A stretch of 64,000 nt of DNA from Jatrophihabitans cynanchi. GTDB lineage: Bacteria > Actinomycetota > Actinomycetes > Mycobacteriales > Jatrophihabitantaceae. Under the pieces are notes generated by a model. The model saw nothing but the letters and a program-made list of their open reading frames with translations, was not told the DNA's origin and did no database searches. Below are positions 9,474-18,563 of the stretch, piece after piece. The stretch lies in NCBI RefSeq assembly GCF_027247405.1, contig NZ_CP097463.1, forward strand, positions 1,178,001-1,242,000, read 5' to 3'. Position 1 is the first letter of the stretch, and each line of letters begins with the position of its first letter. The position numbers and the translations under genes are program-made.

Positions 9474-9907
9474 GGTCGGGCGGAGGCCCTGCGCCTGCCG
9501 CGCCGCGTGGGACGCCCCGGATCGGAGGCCACGACCTGGGCCAGCACCGCCTGCAGCGCGGCGGCCTCCTCGGCGCTGACGCCCTCGGCGAAGCGGAGCA
9601 ATGCGGTGCGCCGCACGTCGGCGTCGGTGTCCTCGAGCACGTCCATCATCAGCCCGGCGATCATGGTCGCGCGCGGCTCGCTTGGTGCGTACCGATAAGC
9701 CCGCCCGTCGCGGTGCTGGACGACGATGCCCTTCTTGGCTAGGCGATCCAACACCGTCATCACGGTCGTGTAGGCGATGTCCCGTGCGGCGGACAGCTCG
9801 CTGTACACCTCGCGGACGGTGCACGGACCCTCCTCGCCGTGTGCCCAGAGGACGTCCATCACCGCTCGCTCGAGCTCACCGAGCTGTGGACGCGATCTGG
9901 TCGGCAT
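9470..9907 (-). CDS. BlaI/MecI/CopY-family transcriptional repressor
   Basis: A winged-helix repressor of 145 residues. The N-terminus (LGELERAVMDVLWAHGEEGP) and the recognition region (AYTTVMTVLDRLAKKGIV) are classic for BlaI/MecI. The C-terminal half holds the dimerisation region with the usual proteolysis area. It is divergent from cydA, and the 119 bases between them hold four operator-like heptamers, so it likely represses itself and the cytochrome bd operon. The ATG at 9907 follows GGAG. Confidence 0.92.
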   Translation of the reverse strand: MPTRSRPQLGELERAVMDVLWAHGEEGPCTVREVYSELSAARDIAYTTVMTVLDRLAKKGIVVQHRDGRAYRYAPSEPRATMIAGLMMDVLEDTDADVRRTALLRFAEGVSAEEAAALQAVLAQVVASDPGRPTRRGRRRASARP

Positions 9908-9941
9908 GGCTCCAGACTATCGCGTGAATGACAGCACGTCG

Positions 9942-9997
9942 TACTACGCGGTTCGTACTACGTACCGTCGTAGTAATCTCTGCTACAGAGCGTAGTA
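9942..9997. promoter_or_regulatory. BlaI-type operators between blaI-like gene and cydA
   Basis: The heptamer TACTACG occurs at 9942-9948 and 9956-9962, and its complement CGTAGTA at 9969-9975 and 9991-9997. The pair 9956-9975 is a perfect dyad TACTACG-N6-CGTAGTA. BlaI/MecI proteins bind TAC/GTA-containing dyads of this general kind. The sites cover the likely promoter of cydA (start 10027) and lie 35-90 bases upstream of the repressor start, so one protein could control both directions. Confidence 0.7.
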
Positions 9998-10026
9998 GAT
10001 CGGTCGGCTGGAAGGCAGCGCACGAC

Positions 10027-11469
10027 GTGAACACCCTCGACATCTCCCGGTGGCAGTTCGGGATCATCACGATCTACCACTTCCTGTTCGTGCCCATCAC
10101 GATCGGCCTGTCCGCGATCGTCGCCTGCTACCAGACCGCGTGGCTGCGCACCGGCACGGAGAGTTACCTGCGACTGACCAAGTTCTTCGGCAAGCTGTTC
10201 CTGATCAACTTCGCGATCGGCGTCGCGACCGGGATCGTCCAGGAGTTCCAGTTCGGCATGAACTGGAGCGAGTACTCACGCTTCGTGGGCGACGTGTTCG
10301 GCGCGCCGCTGGCGATGGAGGGCCTGCTCGCCTTCTTCCTGGAGTCGACCTTCCTGGGCCTGTGGATCTTCGGCTGGGACCGGCTGCCGAGGCGCATCCA
10401 CCTCGCCTGCATCTGGATCGTGCACGTCGGCACCCTGCTGAGCGCGTACTTCATCCTGGCCGCGAACTCGTGGATGCAGCATCCGGTCGGTTACGCGCTC
10501 AACCCGAAGACGCACCGGGCCGAGCTGAAGGACATCGGTGCGGTGCTGTTCAACTCCACCCAACTGGTCACCTTCCCGCACACGATCAGCGCCTGCTTCC
10601 TGACCGGCGGTGCGTTCGTGCTCGGCATCGGGCTGTGGCAGCTGATGCGCGCCAAGACACCCGACGTCGACCGCGTGATGTACCGCAACGCCGCCCGGGT
10701 CGGCGCCTGGGTCAGCCTGGTTTCCGGCGCGTTGGTGGCGATCACCGGCGACCTGCAGGGCAAGATCATGACCGAGCAGCAGCCGATGAAGATGGCCGCG
10801 GCCGAGGCGCTGTACAACACCCGCTCGGGTGCGTCGTTCTCGCTGTTCACGATCGGCTCGCTGGACGGCAAGCACGAGATCTGGTCACTGCGGCTGCCGA
10901 AGCTGCTCTCCTTCCTCGCGACCGGCAGCTTCAACGGCAAGGTCGACGGGATCAACCAGATCCAGGCCGCCTACGTCGAGCGGTACGGTCCGGGCAGCTA
11001 CCTGCCGGTCGTGCCCGCGACCTACTGGTCGTTCCGGCTGATGATCGGCCTCGGCGTGCTGGCGATGCTCGTCGCGGCCGCGACGCTGTGGGCGACGCGG
11101 CGCGGGCGGCAGCCTCGGTCCCGGCTATTGTTCGCCTCGGCCTTGGTGATCCCGGTGCTGCCGGTGGCCGCGAACAGCTTCGGCTGGCTGTTCACCGAGA
11201 TGGGGCGCCAGCCGTGGGCCGTGTTCGGCGTGCTGAGCACCAGGGACGGGGTCTCACCCGGCGTCAGCCCCGGCGCCGCGCTGACCTCGCTACTCGCGCT
11301 CACCGTCCTCTACGCGGTACTCGCCGTCGTCGAGTTCGGCCTGCTGGCCAAGTACATCCGGGCCGGCGCCGACCCGTACGCCGAACCGGCGGACCTGTCG
11401 CTGCGCGACCTGGCCGCCTCCGGCAGCGCGGGCGAGGACGCCGACCGCCCGCTCACCTTCGCCTACTGA
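10027..11469 (+). CDS. cydA: Cytochrome bd ubiquinol/menaquinol oxidase subunit I
   Basis: The quinol-oxidising and haem-bearing subunit of the high-affinity terminal oxidase, a multi-helix membrane protein. His18 in RWQFGIITIYHFLF is the conserved N-terminal haem ligand. FPHTISA supplies the second His. The C-terminal signature GWLFTEMGRQPW is intact. At 480 residues it is shorter than the E. coli protein, consistent with the short quinol loop typical of Gram-positives. The GTG at 10027 begins the conserved NTLDISRWQ segment. The frame is open to 9928, but that stretch covers the operators. It is first in cydABDC. Confidence 0.95.
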   Translation: MNTLDISRWQFGIITIYHFLFVPITIGLSAIVACYQTAWLRTGTESYLRLTKFFGKLFLINFAIGVATGIVQEFQFGMNWSEYSRFVGDVFGAPLAMEGLLAFFLESTFLGLWIFGWDRLPRRIHLACIWIVHVGTLLSAYFILAANSWMQHPVGYALNPKTHRAELKDIGAVLFNSTQLVTFPHTISACFLTGGAFVLGIGLWQLMRAKTPDVDRVMYRNAARVGAWVSLVSGALVAITGDLQGKIMTEQQPMKMAAAEALYNTRSGASFSLFTIGSLDGKHEIWSLRLPKLLSFLATGSFNGKVDGINQIQAAYVERYGPGSYLPVVPATYWSFRLMIGLGVLAMLVAAATLWATRRGRQPRSRLLFASALVIPVLPVAANSFGWLFTEMGRQPWAVFGVLSTRDGVSPGVSPGAALTSLLALTVLYAVLAVVEFGLLAKYIRAGADPYAEPADLSLRDLAASGSAGEDADRPLTFAY

Positions 11470-11484
11470 CACGGGAGATTCGCC

Positions 11485-12531
11485 ATGGACCTGGGCATCG
11501 TCTGGTTCTGCCTGATCGCGCTGCTGTGGATCGGCTACTTCACCTTGGAGGGTTTCGACTTCGGCGTCGGCATGCTGCTGCCGGTCCTCGGCCGCACCGA
11601 GACCGAACGGCGCGTGGTCGTCAACACGATCGGCCCGCTGTGGGACGGCAACGAGGTGTGGCTGCTGGTCGCCGGTGGCGCGACGTTCGCCGCGTTCCCC
11701 GAGTGGTACGCGGCGATGTTCTCCGGCTTCTTCCTGCCGCTGCTGGTGATCGTGCTGGCGCTCATCGTGCGCGGGCTGGCGTTCGAGTATCGCGCCAAGC
11801 GCGATTCGCCGCGCTGGAAGGCGCGCTGGGACGCGGTGATCATCACCGGCTCGCTGATCCCCGCGCTGTTGTGGGGCGTGGCGTTCGGCAACATCGTGCG
11901 CGGCGTGCGGCTTGGCCCGGACCAGGTGCTGCAGGGCTCGGTGCTGGATCTGCTCAACCCCTATGCGTTGCTCGGTGGGCTCACCACGCTGTTGCTGTTC
12001 CTGACGCACGGCGCGATGTTCCTGGCCCTGAAGACGACGGGCGACATCCAGGTGCGGGCCCGCCGGCTCTCCGACCAGGTCGGCCTGGCTGCCGCCGTGG
12101 TGGCGGTGGCCTTCCTGGCCTGGAGCTTCGCGCTACGCGGCAGCCCCGGCTCGGCGGTGCTGTCCGTGATCGCCGCTGGCGCGTTGGTGGCCGGGCTGGT
12201 GGCGTCCCGGCTCGGTCGCGACGGCTGGGCGTTCCTCGGCACCTTCGTGACGATCGGAGCGGCCGTCGCCGCGCTGTTCACGGGTCTGTACCCGGACGTG
12301 CTGCCCTCGCGGCTGAACGACGCGTGGTCGCTGACGGTCACGAACGCGGCGTCCAGCGCGTACACGTTGAAGATCATGACGATCGTCGCGGTGGCGTTCA
12401 CCCCGCTCGTCCTGCTCTACCAGGGCTGGTCGTACTGGGTGTTCCGACGGCGGATCGGCACCCAGCACATTCCGGCCGCACCTGCGTCCGGGCCGCCCGC
12501 GGCTCCTGCCCACTCCCCCGCCGTGCGATGA
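11485..12531 (+). CDS. cydB: Cytochrome bd oxidase subunit II
   Basis: The partner membrane subunit of CydA, 348 residues. It opens with the conserved FTLEGFDFGVGMLLP motif. The helix with PLWDGNEVWLLVAGGATFAAFPEWYA is highly conserved in the family. It starts 15 bases after cydA with a GGGAGA ribosome site, and its stop overlaps the start of cydD (ATGA). Confidence 0.95.
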   Translation: MDLGIVWFCLIALLWIGYFTLEGFDFGVGMLLPVLGRTETERRVVVNTIGPLWDGNEVWLLVAGGATFAAFPEWYAAMFSGFFLPLLVIVLALIVRGLAFEYRAKRDSPRWKARWDAVIITGSLIPALLWGVAFGNIVRGVRLGPDQVLQGSVLDLLNPYALLGGLTTLLLFLTHGAMFLALKTTGDIQVRARRLSDQVGLAAAVVAVAFLAWSFALRGSPGSAVLSVIAAGALVAGLVASRLGRDGWAFLGTFVTIGAAVAALFTGLYPDVLPSRLNDAWSLTVTNAASSAYTLKIMTIVAVAFTPLVLLYQGWSYWVFRRRIGTQHIPAAPASGPPAAPAHSPAVR

Positions 12532-14249
12532 AGCCGCTCGACCCCCGTCTGGTGCGCTACGCCACGCGAGCATGTGCCCCGCTGGCGGCGGTGGTGGCAC
12601 TCGGCGTGGGGCAGGCGGTCCTGGTGATCGCGCAGGCGTACGCGCTCGCCGACGTGATCGTCGAACCGGTCCGCCACGGCGTCACGCTGCACACCGTCGC
12701 CGTCCCGCTCGTCGCGCTTGCCGGGATCGGGCTGGCACGCGGTTGCCTCACCTGGCTCACCGACGTGCTGGCGCAGAAGGCGGGGCTGCGTGTCACCGAG
12801 CAGTTGCGCAGCCGGTTGCTGCAGCACTGCCTGGACCTCGGGCCGGCCTGGCTGTCCGGGGCGCGGCGCGGCGAACTCACCGCGCTGCTCACGCGCGGCG
12901 TCAGCGCGCTGGAGCCGTACGTCGCGCGGTACCTCCCGACGCTCGCGCTCGCCGCGATCGTCCCACCGCTGTCCATCGCGGTGATCGCCTACCAGGACGG
13001 GTGGTCAGCGGTGATCATCGTATTGACGTTGCCGCTGATCCCGGTGTTCGGTGCGCTCGTCGGCTGGGCGACCCAGCGCCGCAGTGAGCGGCAGTGGCGC
13101 AGTATGGCCACCCTGGCCGGCCACTTCGCCGACGTCACAGCGGGCCTGCCCACGCTGGTGGCCTACCGGCGCGCCCGGTCGCAGTCCGAGCGGATCCGGG
13201 AGGTCACCCGCAAGCACGCCGAGGCGAGCATGGCCACGCTGCGGCTGGCGTTCGCCTCCTCGGCGGTGCTGGAACTGGTCGCCACCATCTCCGTCGCGTT
13301 GATCGCCGTGTCGGTCGGGCTGCGACTGATCGACTCGGCGATCGACTTCCGCGCCGCGCTGGTCGTGCTGCTGCTGGCGCCCGAGGCCTACTGGCCGCTG
13401 CGCCGGGTCGGTGCCGAGTTCCACGCGTCCGCCGAGGGCCTCGCCGCGATGTCGCAGGTCGCCGCGGTACTGGAGACGCCGCTGCCGTCGCGCGGGACCC
13501 GCACCGACGTCCCCGACCTGCGGACCGCCGTCATCGAGGTGCGCGACCTGGTGGTCCGCTATCCCGATCGCGCCACAGCGGCGCTCGGTCCGCTCACCCT
13601 GACGCTGCGGCCGCGCACCCTGCACGCGCTCACCGGCCCGTCCGGATGCGGCAAGTCCACCGTGCTCGCGGCAATGCTGGGGTTCGCGCCGATCGAGTCG
13701 GGGGCGATCACGGTCGGTGGCGTCGACCTGGCCGAGTTCGACCCCGACCGGCTGCGTTCACAACTCGCGTGGCTACCGCAACACCCGGCGATCCCGGCCG
13801 GAACGCTGGGCGACTCGCTGCGCCTGATGCGGCCGGACGCAACCGAGGAGCAACTGCACGGGGCACTCGAGCAGGTCGGACTGGGCCAGGTCATCGCCCG
13901 GCTGCCGGACGGCTTGGACACCGTGCTCGCCGGGCCGTCCGCCGACGCCGAAGACGGGGAGTCGGCCGCCGGGCTGTCCGCCGGCGAGCGCGCACGGCTC
14001 GCGCTGGCCAGGGTGCTGGTCTCGGAGCGTCCCGTGGTGCTGCTGGACGAGCCGTCGGCTCGGTTGGATGCGGCGACCGAGCAGGCCATCGTCGAGGTAA
14101 TGCACCGGCTACGCCGGAACGCGACGGTGCTGATGGTGACGCATCGTGCGGGCACCGCGGCCGCGGCCGACGTCCGCATCGAACTCGAACCTGCAGGCGC
14201 CGCGGAGACGCCCGCGTCCGGCCGGTGCCCCGTCGGGAGCGCCGCGTGA
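12528..14249 (+). CDS. cydD: Thiol reductant ABC exporter subunit CydD
   Basis: One half of the CydDC exporter, which exports glutathione/cysteine-type reductants and haem-linked material needed to assemble cytochrome bd. The 573 residues comprise an N-terminal six-helix membrane domain and an ATPase domain with Walker A GPSGCGKS, a signature variant LSAGERARLALAR, and Walker B LLDEPSARLD. The start overlaps cydB (ATGA) and the end overlaps cydC (GTGA). In some mycobacteria CydD and CydC are one chain, but here they are separate. Confidence 0.92.
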   Translation: MKPLDPRLVRYATRACAPLAAVVALGVGQAVLVIAQAYALADVIVEPVRHGVTLHTVAVPLVALAGIGLARGCLTWLTDVLAQKAGLRVTEQLRSRLLQHCLDLGPAWLSGARRGELTALLTRGVSALEPYVARYLPTLALAAIVPPLSIAVIAYQDGWSAVIIVLTLPLIPVFGALVGWATQRRSERQWRSMATLAGHFADVTAGLPTLVAYRRARSQSERIREVTRKHAEASMATLRLAFASSAVLELVATISVALIAVSVGLRLIDSAIDFRAALVVLLLAPEAYWPLRRVGAEFHASAEGLAAMSQVAAVLETPLPSRGTRTDVPDLRTAVIEVRDLVVRYPDRATAALGPLTLTLRPRTLHALTGPSGCGKSTVLAAMLGFAPIESGAITVGGVDLAEFDPDRLRSQLAWLPQHPAIPAGTLGDSLRLMRPDATEEQLHGALEQVGLGQVIARLPDGLDTVLAGPSADAEDGESAAGLSAGERARLALARVLVSERPVVLLDEPSARLDAATEQAIVEVMHRLRRNATVLMVTHRAGTAAAADVRIELEPAGAAETPASGRCPVGSAA

Positions 14250-15898
14250 TCGGCGGGCGGTACGCGGCGTCGCTCGCACTGGGCACGCTCGCGCTCGCGT
14301 CCGGCGCGGCGCTGTCCGGAACCGCGGCATGGCTGATCACCAGGGCGTCGCAGCACCCCGCCGTGCTCGCGGTTACGGTCGCGGTCGTCGGCGTGCGGCT
14401 GTTCGGCATCGCCCGGCCGGCGCTGCGTTACGCGGAGCGGCTGACCGCGCACCGCGCCGCCTTCGCGGTGCTGGCCCGCGTGCGGGCGAACGTGTACGAC
14501 GCGCTCGTACCGCTCACACCGGCGCGGCTGGGGTCACGGCGCAGGGGCGACGCGCTCGGCGCGGTCGTGGACGACGTCGACGCCGAACTGGACCGACTGC
14601 TGCGCGTGATCGCCCCGGCGATCGTGGCGCTGTTGGTGTGCGCGGGCACGATCGGGTTCCAGCTCGCCGTCCTTCCCGCGGCCGGCGCGGTGCTGGCCGG
14701 CGGCCTGTTCGTCTCGGCGGTGCTGGGGCCCGCGCTGAGCTACCGCCATGCCCGCGACGCCGAACGGCGCTTCGCTGTCGAGCGCGCCCGGCTGTCCACC
14801 GAGGTGCTCGACGTGCTCGGCGCCGCCGACGAGCTGATCGCCGCCGGTGCCGCGCCTCGAGCCGTGGCCGCTCTGCAATCGCGCGACCGGCAGGTGACGG
14901 CGGCGAAGGCGCGCGCCGCATGGGCGAACGGGCTCGGTGCCGGGCTGGCGAGCGCCGCTGTCGTGCTCACCGTGACCGGGACGGCGCTGGTGTGCATCCC
15001 CGCGCTGGCCGCGCACCGGATCAACGCCCCCACCGCTGCAGCGCTGGTCCTCCTGCCACTCGCACTGGCCGAGGTCCTTGCCCCGCTGCCGGAGGCCGCG
15101 ACGGTTGCGGTGCGGGTCGCGGCGGCGCGGCGCCGACTGCGCCGCCTGCTGTCCGCTCGGCCGGCGGTGGCGCCCTGTCACGACCCGCGGCCGCTGCCCG
15201 CGGGGCCGGTGCACCTGCGCCTGACCCAGGTCAGCGCACGCTGGTCCGACGGCGGGCCTGTCGCGTTGCAGCCGATCGATCTGGACCTACCGCCCCGGCG
15301 CAGGGTCGCGGTGGTGGGGCGGTCCGGCTGCGGGAAGTCGACGCTCGCCGCGGTGCTGCTGCGTTTCCTCGACCCAGCGGGCGGGCAGTACACCGTGAAC
15401 GGCCAGGACGTGCGCACCCTCGATCCCGACGATGTCCGCGCCGTGGTCGGGCTGGTCGACGATGCGCCGTACCTGTTCGCGACCACCCTCGCCGAGAACG
15501 TCCGGCTGGCCCGTCCGGATGCGGACGACGCGGCGGTCGAGGCGGCGTTACGACGGGCCCGACTCGGTGACTGGCTGGACGCGCTGCCGCACGGGCTGGC
15601 CACCCGGCTCGGCGACGGCGCGGCCGCGGTGTCCGGCGGCGAGCGGGCGCGCATCGCGCTGGCTCGCGCGTTCCTGGCCGACCAGCCGGTGCTGGTGCTC
15701 GACGAGCCCACCGCCGCGCTCGACACCGCCGCGGCGCAGGCCCTGCTCGAGGACATCCTGGCAGCCGCGGCCGACCGGACCGTCGTGCTGATCACGCACC
15801 GGCTCGAGGGGCTGGATCAGGTCGACCAGGTCATCGATCTGAGCCGCGACCGGATCGGGCGGCCCCGGAACTCGAGCTCGGTGCGGTCAACCAGGTAG
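14246..15898 (+). CDS. cydC: Thiol reductant ABC exporter subunit CydC
   Basis: The second half of the CydDC transporter, 550 residues. A membrane domain begins at LALGTLALASGAALSGTAAW. The ATPase domain has Walker A GRSGCGKS, the canonical signature VSGGERARIALARA, and Walker B VLDEPTAALD. GTG at 14246 overlaps the cydD stop and has GGGAG six bases upstream. The last 15 residues (after DLSRDR) read into a glyoxalase-like remnant in another frame, so the natural C-terminus may have been altered. Confidence 0.92.
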   Translation: MIGGRYAASLALGTLALASGAALSGTAAWLITRASQHPAVLAVTVAVVGVRLFGIARPALRYAERLTAHRAAFAVLARVRANVYDALVPLTPARLGSRRRGDALGAVVDDVDAELDRLLRVIAPAIVALLVCAGTIGFQLAVLPAAGAVLAGGLFVSAVLGPALSYRHARDAERRFAVERARLSTEVLDVLGAADELIAAGAAPRAVAALQSRDRQVTAAKARAAWANGLGAGLASAAVVLTVTGTALVCIPALAAHRINAPTAAALVLLPLALAEVLAPLPEAATVAVRVAAARRRLRRLLSARPAVAPCHDPRPLPAGPVHLRLTQVSARWSDGGPVALQPIDLDLPPRRRVAVVGRSGCGKSTLAAVLLRFLDPAGGQYTVNGQDVRTLDPDDVRAVVGLVDDAPYLFATTLAENVRLARPDADDAAVEAALRRARLGDWLDALPHGLATRLGDGAAAVSGGERARIALARAFLADQPVLVLDEPTAALDTAAAQALLEDILAAAADRTVVLITHRLEGLDQVDQVIDLSRDRIGRPRNSSSVRSTR

Positions 15899-16083
15899 AG
15901 ATCGGCGTCTGCGACGTGGCGCGCAGCGCTCGCTGGTGCGCCGAGACGCTCGGCCTGGCCCGCGTGGGGGCTGGAGGTCGCGCGCTTCGCCCCGGCGCCG
16001 AGGTGATGTCCGCCTGCTCGCCCCGGCCGGATCGGGACCTTGGCCCCTACGCGTGCGATCGCCGGTTACCTACCGTGACCTAG
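15886..16083 (+). pseudogene. VOC (glyoxalase/bleomycin-resistance) domain remnant
   Basis: One frame reads VNQVEIGVCDVARSARWCAE followed by TLGLARVG, the first strand and helix of a vicinal-oxygen-chelate domain (compare the typical V-D-ARS-FY-LGL pattern). It then runs about 40 unrelated-looking residues to a TAG. It has no start codon with a ribosome site and overlaps the 3' end of cydC. I read it as the N-terminal scrap of a lost VOC gene. Nothing else is seen between 16084 and the next gene. Confidence 0.5.
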
Positions 16084-16115
16084 GTTTCCGCATCCGCAGA
16101 TCAGAGGGGTCACGT

Positions 16116-17282
16116 ATGGCCGAGCCGGCGCTACCGCGGCGGACGCGTTCGGCTGTCCGGCGCCTGCGGCACGATCCAGGGGCTCAGCCGTTCATCGTGA
16201 TCTGGGAGGTCACCCGCGCCTGCCAGTTGGCATGCGTGCACTGCCGGGCCGACGCGATCCGGCACCGCGACCCGCTGGAGCTCAGCACTGCCGAGGGCAA
16301 GAACCAGTTGGCCGACCTCGCCGCGTTCCCGCCGCCGCACCCGCTGGTCGTGCTCACAGGCGGTGACCCACTCGAGCGTGCCGACCTGACCGAACTGGTC
16401 GCCTACGGCACCGGCCTCGGGCTCAGCGTCGCGTTCTCCCCCTCGGTCACCCCGCGGCTGACCCGCGACGCCCTGGTCGAGTTGCGGGACGCGGGGATCA
16501 AGGCCGTGTCGCTGTCGCTGGACGGCGCAACCGCACGAAGTCACGACGCGTTCCGCCAGGTTCCCGGCGTGTTCGACGCGACCCAGGACGCCATCGCCAC
16601 CGTCCGCAGTCTCGGGTTGCGGCTGCAGCTCAACACCACGGTGACCGCGAACAACGTCGCCGAACTGCCGGCGATCCTGCGCCGGGTGCTGAGCGCCGGG
16701 GCCGGATTGTGGAGCGTGTTCTTCCTGGTGCCGACCGGGCGCGGCAGCCGGCTGCGTCCGCTGTCGGCCGTCGAGGAGGAGGACGTCTTGCACTGGCTCT
16801 ACGACGTTTCCGAACTCGTCGCGGTGAAGGCGACCGAGGCGCCACACTACCGGCGCATCGCGATCCAGCGCACGCAGCAGCCGAGGCCGCCCTGCGGCGA
16901 GCTCGGCGCCCGGCTGCGCGACGCCACGTCCGACCTGCTCGCCGGGCAGGTCTCGACCAGGCCGCGGCGCCCGCCGATCGATGTCAACTCCGGCCGCGGG
17001 TTCGCGTTCATCGACCATCGCGGCGAGGTCTACCCGAGCGGATTCCTGCCGGTGACGGTGGGTTCGGTCCGTACGGCGCCGTTTGCCGACATCTACCGCG
17101 ACGCGCCGTTGCTGCGCGCCCTTCGCGACCCCGACGCGCTCGGCGGCAAGTGCGGGCGCTGCGAATTCCGCGACGTGTGCGGCGGATCCCGCTCCCGCGC
17201 CTATGCCGCGACGGGCGACCCGTTGGCCGAGGACCCCAGCTGCCCGTACCAGGCTGCCGTCGGCGTGATCACCTCGCGCTGA
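16116..17282 (+). CDS. Radical SAM/SPASM domain protein (TIGR04053-like)
   Basis: A 388-residue radical SAM enzyme. The cluster-binding motif is C-x3-C-x2-C in VTRACQLACVHCRA near residue 38, and GGDPLER is the SAM-contacting strand. A C-terminal SPASM-like region has GKCGRCEFRDVCGGSRSRA and a last Cys in SCPYQ, giving auxiliary Fe-S clusters. The overall architecture matches the TIGR04053 group related to haem d1/AhbC-D and peptide-modifying enzymes. The substrate is unknown, and no precursor-peptide gene is visible next to it. The ATG at 16116 follows AGAGGGG, and the upstream open frame lies in the VOC remnant. Confidence 0.85.
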   Translation: MAEPALPRRTRSAVRRLRHDPGAQPFIVIWEVTRACQLACVHCRADAIRHRDPLELSTAEGKNQLADLAAFPPPHPLVVLTGGDPLERADLTELVAYGTGLGLSVAFSPSVTPRLTRDALVELRDAGIKAVSLSLDGATARSHDAFRQVPGVFDATQDAIATVRSLGLRLQLNTTVTANNVAELPAILRRVLSAGAGLWSVFFLVPTGRGSRLRPLSAVEEEDVLHWLYDVSELVAVKATEAPHYRRIAIQRTQQPRPPCGELGARLRDATSDLLAGQVSTRPRRPPIDVNSGRGFAFIDHRGEVYPSGFLPVTVGSVRTAPFADIYRDAPLLRALRDPDALGGKCGRCEFRDVCGGSRSRAYAATGDPLAEDPSCPYQAAVGVITSR

Positions 17283-17300
17283 ACTCGCGGGCGCCCCGCG

Positions 17301-17313
17301 TAAATTCGCGTGA
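17301..17313 (+). promoter_or_regulatory. Possible leaderless promoter of the MFS gene
   Basis: A TAAATT hexamer (17301-17306) sits seven bases before the ATG at 17314, in a stretch otherwise nearly all G and C. There is no ribosome-binding sequence. This spacing is typical of actinobacterial leaderless transcripts that start at the initiation codon. No clear -35 element is seen. Confidence 0.35.
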
Positions 17314-18492
17314 ATGGCGCTGTCCCGCAAGGCCGGCTTCGTCGCGGTGGCCTACGCGTTCGGCGTGACCATGTTGAGCACGACCCTGCCGACCCCGCTG
17401 TACCCGCTGTACCGCGGCGCGTTCGGGTTCTCCGAGCTGACGGTGACCCTGGTGTACGCGGCCTACGCCGTCGGCGTGCTCGCCGCGCTGGTCGCGTTCG
17501 GCAACGTGTCGGACGCGGTCGGCAGGCGGCGCGTGCTGCTGCCCGGTCTTGCGGCCGCACTGCTCAGCGCGGTCGTGTTCCTCACCGCGGCGGACCTGCC
17601 GATGCTGTTCGTCGGTCGGGTGCTGTCCGGGCTTGCCGCCGGGCTGTTCACCGGCACCGCGACAGCGACGCTCGTCGACCTCGTCCCCGATCGCGACCGG
17701 GCGCTCGGAAGTCTGGTCGCGACCCTGGTCAACATGGGCGGGCTCGGCGTCGGCCCGCTGCTCGCCGGGGTGCTCGCCGAGTACGTCGGTGCGCCGTTGC
17801 GGGTGACGTTCGTCGTCGATCTCATGTTGCTCGTTCCGGCGTTCATCGGCGTGTTGCTCGCCCCGGAGACCGTGACCGAGACCTCGCGGTCGCGCCGCCC
17901 GCCGCTGGCGGTGCCGCGGCAGGTGCGCGCGGTCTTCGGGCAGGCGGCGCTGACCGGGTTCGCCGGCTTCGTCGTGCTCGGCACGTTCACAGCCGTCAGC
18001 CCCGCGGCGTTGAGTCAGTTGCTGCACCAGCACAATCTCGCTGTCGTGGGCGTGGTCGTCTTCGTGGTGTTCGCGGCGTCGACGGCGGGCCAGCTCGCGC
18101 TGCCGCTGTTCACCACTCGCGTCGGCCTGCCGGCGGGGGCGGCCACGCTGACGCTCGGCGCGACGCTTATCGCGGCCGCGCTGTGGCGCGAGCCGCTGGC
18201 GCTGCTGATCGTGGGCGGCGTCGTCGCGGGGTTCGGCCAGGGCCTGGGCTTTCGCGCCGGGATCGCCGCCGTGAGCACCGCGGTGTCGGCCGAGCGTCGC
18301 GCCGGCGTCACGTCCGCGCTGTTCGCCGTGCTCTACATCGGCATCTCGGTGCCGGTCGTCGGCATCGGGATCGCGGCGCAGAGCGCCGGGCTGAAGACCG
18401 CCAGCGTCGGTGCCGCACTCGCGGTCGCCGTGCTCAAACTGCTCGCGGCGACCAGCCTGCTGGTCCGCCCGGTTGCCGAGGCCGAGCGGTAG
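17314..18492 (+). CDS. MFS transporter (12-helix type)
   Basis: A 392-residue permease with the usual twelve hydrophobic segments. Helix 2 is followed by a motif A relative (FGNVSDAVGRRRVL), and helix 4 has FVGRVLSGLAAGLFTGTATA. It resembles sugar-efflux or drug-efflux MFS proteins of actinobacteria. There is no adjacent regulator or enzyme to suggest a substrate. The start is supported by the likely leaderless promoter just upstream. Confidence 0.87.
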   Translation: MALSRKAGFVAVAYAFGVTMLSTTLPTPLYPLYRGAFGFSELTVTLVYAAYAVGVLAALVAFGNVSDAVGRRRVLLPGLAAALLSAVVFLTAADLPMLFVGRVLSGLAAGLFTGTATATLVDLVPDRDRALGSLVATLVNMGGLGVGPLLAGVLAEYVGAPLRVTFVVDLMLLVPAFIGVLLAPETVTETSRSRRPPLAVPRQVRAVFGQAALTGFAGFVVLGTFTAVSPAALSQLLHQHNLAVVGVVVFVVFAASTAGQLALPLFTTRVGLPAGAATLTLGATLIAAALWREPLALLIVGGVVAGFGQGLGFRAGIAAVSTAVSAERRAGVTSALFAVLYIGISVPVVGIGIAAQSAGLKTASVGAALAVAVLKLLAATSLLVRPVAEAER

Positions 18493-18563
18493 TTCCGCCC
18501 GCCACGTCGGTCCGCTAGCCTGGCGCACACAGCCGGGCTATGACGTTGGCGTTGGGGGCCGCG

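Noticed and set aside
10050-12527. Upstream extension of the cydD frame across cydA and cydB
   Set aside because: cydA and cydB are unambiguous in other frames; the cydD protein begins at the ATG overlapping the cydB stop.
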